A stretch of DNA of 28,132 nt. Origin: a virus. The number at the start of each line of letters is the position of its first letter. The stretch's first letter is position 1. A program made the translations under genes and the position numbers. The stretch covers positions 1-28,132 of IMG/VR virus record IMGVR_UViG_3300031758_000439, one strand, 5' to 3'. Below are positions 27,610-28,132 of this stretch, in pieces. The notes beneath the pieces were generated by a model. That model did no database searches and was not told where the DNA came from. It saw nothing but the letters and a program-made list of their open reading frames with translations.

Positions 27610-27682
27610 ATAAAAAAATAACACAAATCCCACCCCCCGAATCAACGGAAGGTGTTATGGACGGTGCAATTAGTGGCACAGA

Positions 27683-27865
27683 TTATTCAAGAATAAACTC
27701 TTGGATGATGTAATCACAAGTCACTTCGTATTTTGAAGCAAGTTCTTCAACATAAAGTGCATATTCATCTGCATACTTAGAATCTTCGTGTTCGCAGAAC
27801 AGGTCAAGAGTAGAATCGTGCATTTTGTTTTGATTAACTAAAAGGTGTAAAATAAACTTAAACAT
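27683..27865 (-). CDS. Small acidic protein, 60 or 46 aa
   Basis: The conserved-looking part is MHDSTLDLFCEHEDSKYADE... ending CDYIIQEFILE, acidic and of unknown function. The ATG at 27865 overlaps the preceding stop as TAATG and would add a hydrophobic N-terminal MFKFILHLLVNQNK. An ATG at 27823 has the leader context TTAATCAAAACAAAATG shared with other starts in this window and would give 46 residues. I cannot decide between them. After its stop lies a relic of the cassette repeat (TGTGCCACTAATTGCACC). Confidence 0.55.
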   Translation of the reverse strand: MFKFILHLLVNQNKMHDSTLDLFCEHEDSKYADEYALYVEELASKYEVTCDYIIQEFILE

Positions 27866-28132
27866 TAGAACTCAATCGGTTCAAGAGTAGGTTCAGGGAA
27901 TCCAAACTCAGTAGGAGATACTTTTACAAACTCATCAGTACCTTCAACTTGCTTATAGCAATTCAAAGAACCTTCAACAACCTTATTAAGTTCAGTATTC
28001 ACCTTATCAACCCCTACAGAGTCATTATACTCAGGTTCAGGGGTCTTGTCAACCACATCAAAGATGATTAGATTGACACAAGCATCCTTTGCTTCTTTGA
28101 GAGTCTTTGTGACTTGTTGAGGAGTGTCTACA
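27865..28132 (-). CDS. Unknown protein, 5' end beyond window
   Basis: The frame is open to the right edge with no in-frame ATG in the visible part; a GTG at 28056 is possible but upstream codons (TPQQVTKTLKEAKDACVNLI) look coding. The visible 88 residues continue with DKTPEPEYNDSVGVDKVNTE and end FPEPTLEPIEF, acidic and proline/glutamate-rich. The function is unknown. It overlaps the next gene by one base (TAATG). Confidence 0.6.
   Translation of the reverse strand, partial: VDTPQQVTKTLKEAKDACVNLIIFDVVDKTPEPEYNDSVGVDKVNTELNKVVEGSLNCYKQVEGTDEFVKVSPTEFGFPEPTLEPIEF

Noticed and set aside
27663-27680. TGTGCCACTAATTGCACC as a ninth operon promoter cassette
   Set aside because: The right arm is broken and no -10 box stands at 28-30 bases; treated as a relic only.

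Overview
The window looks like part of the genome of a T4-like cyanophage (a marine myovirus infecting Synechococcus or Prochlorococcus). The reasons are the low G+C, the syntenic T4-type baseplate genes 25, 6 and a 7-like gene, tail-fibre proteins built from TASSFVGNLTGTATTA-type repeats, a phage-carried S-adenosylmethionine decarboxylase (speD), T4-late-promoter-like TATAAATA boxes, and a large block of very small genes. Every protein gene I accept is on the minus strand, so transcription runs from high to low coordinates.

Layout. (1) Positions 1-14078 are the late structural module, read right to left: gp25, gp6, a giant 2796-residue gp7-like baseplate protein, two tail-fibre/adhesin-like proteins and the start of a further structural protein cut by the window edge. 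(2) Positions 14116-16827 hold small accessory genes: speD, a glycosyltransferase-like protein, a conserved 212-residue protein of unknown function and several small proteins. (3) Positions 16828-18126 have no convincing protein gene but are dense in structure: fifteen ACGAA pentamers on one strand, three copies of a 16-base AAACCTTATG element, six perfect TTTTCCACA boxes (the cyanobacterial DnaA-box sequence as I know it), a foldable 106-base element, a strong sigma70-type promoter on the plus strand and an AT-rich tract. This is a good candidate replication origin or control region. (4) Positions 18127-27016 are a block of about 27 small genes plus a DUF2786-type protein, an ArdA-like antirestriction protein and an SF2 DEAH helicase. 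Most are packed with ATGA, TGATG or TAATG overlaps. (5) Positions 27071-28132 hold an HNH endonuclease with its own late-type promoter, and two further small genes, the last cut by the window edge.

The most interesting signal is regulatory. Each transcription unit in 18-27 kb begins with the same cassette: an inverted repeat TGTGCCACT-N6-AGTGGCACA, a gap of 28-30 bases, then a -10 box usually preceded by TGn. I count eight copies before operons and a ninth, on the opposite strand, at the promoter inside the origin-like region. Compensatory arm changes, the constant spacing, and conservation that can extend back to the preceding stop codon suggest a coordinately controlled, possibly mobile, promoter cassette. 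It resembles the PeSL (early promoter plus stem-loop) elements known from other T4-type phages. Three cassettes also encode a shared hairpin at the predicted 5' end of the transcript.

Taken together, the small-gene block looks like the early takeover and defence-evasion region (antirestriction, helicase, unknown host-modifying proteins). The left half builds the baseplate and host-recognition fibres late in infection. No similarity search was possible; family names rest on motifs, lengths and gene order.
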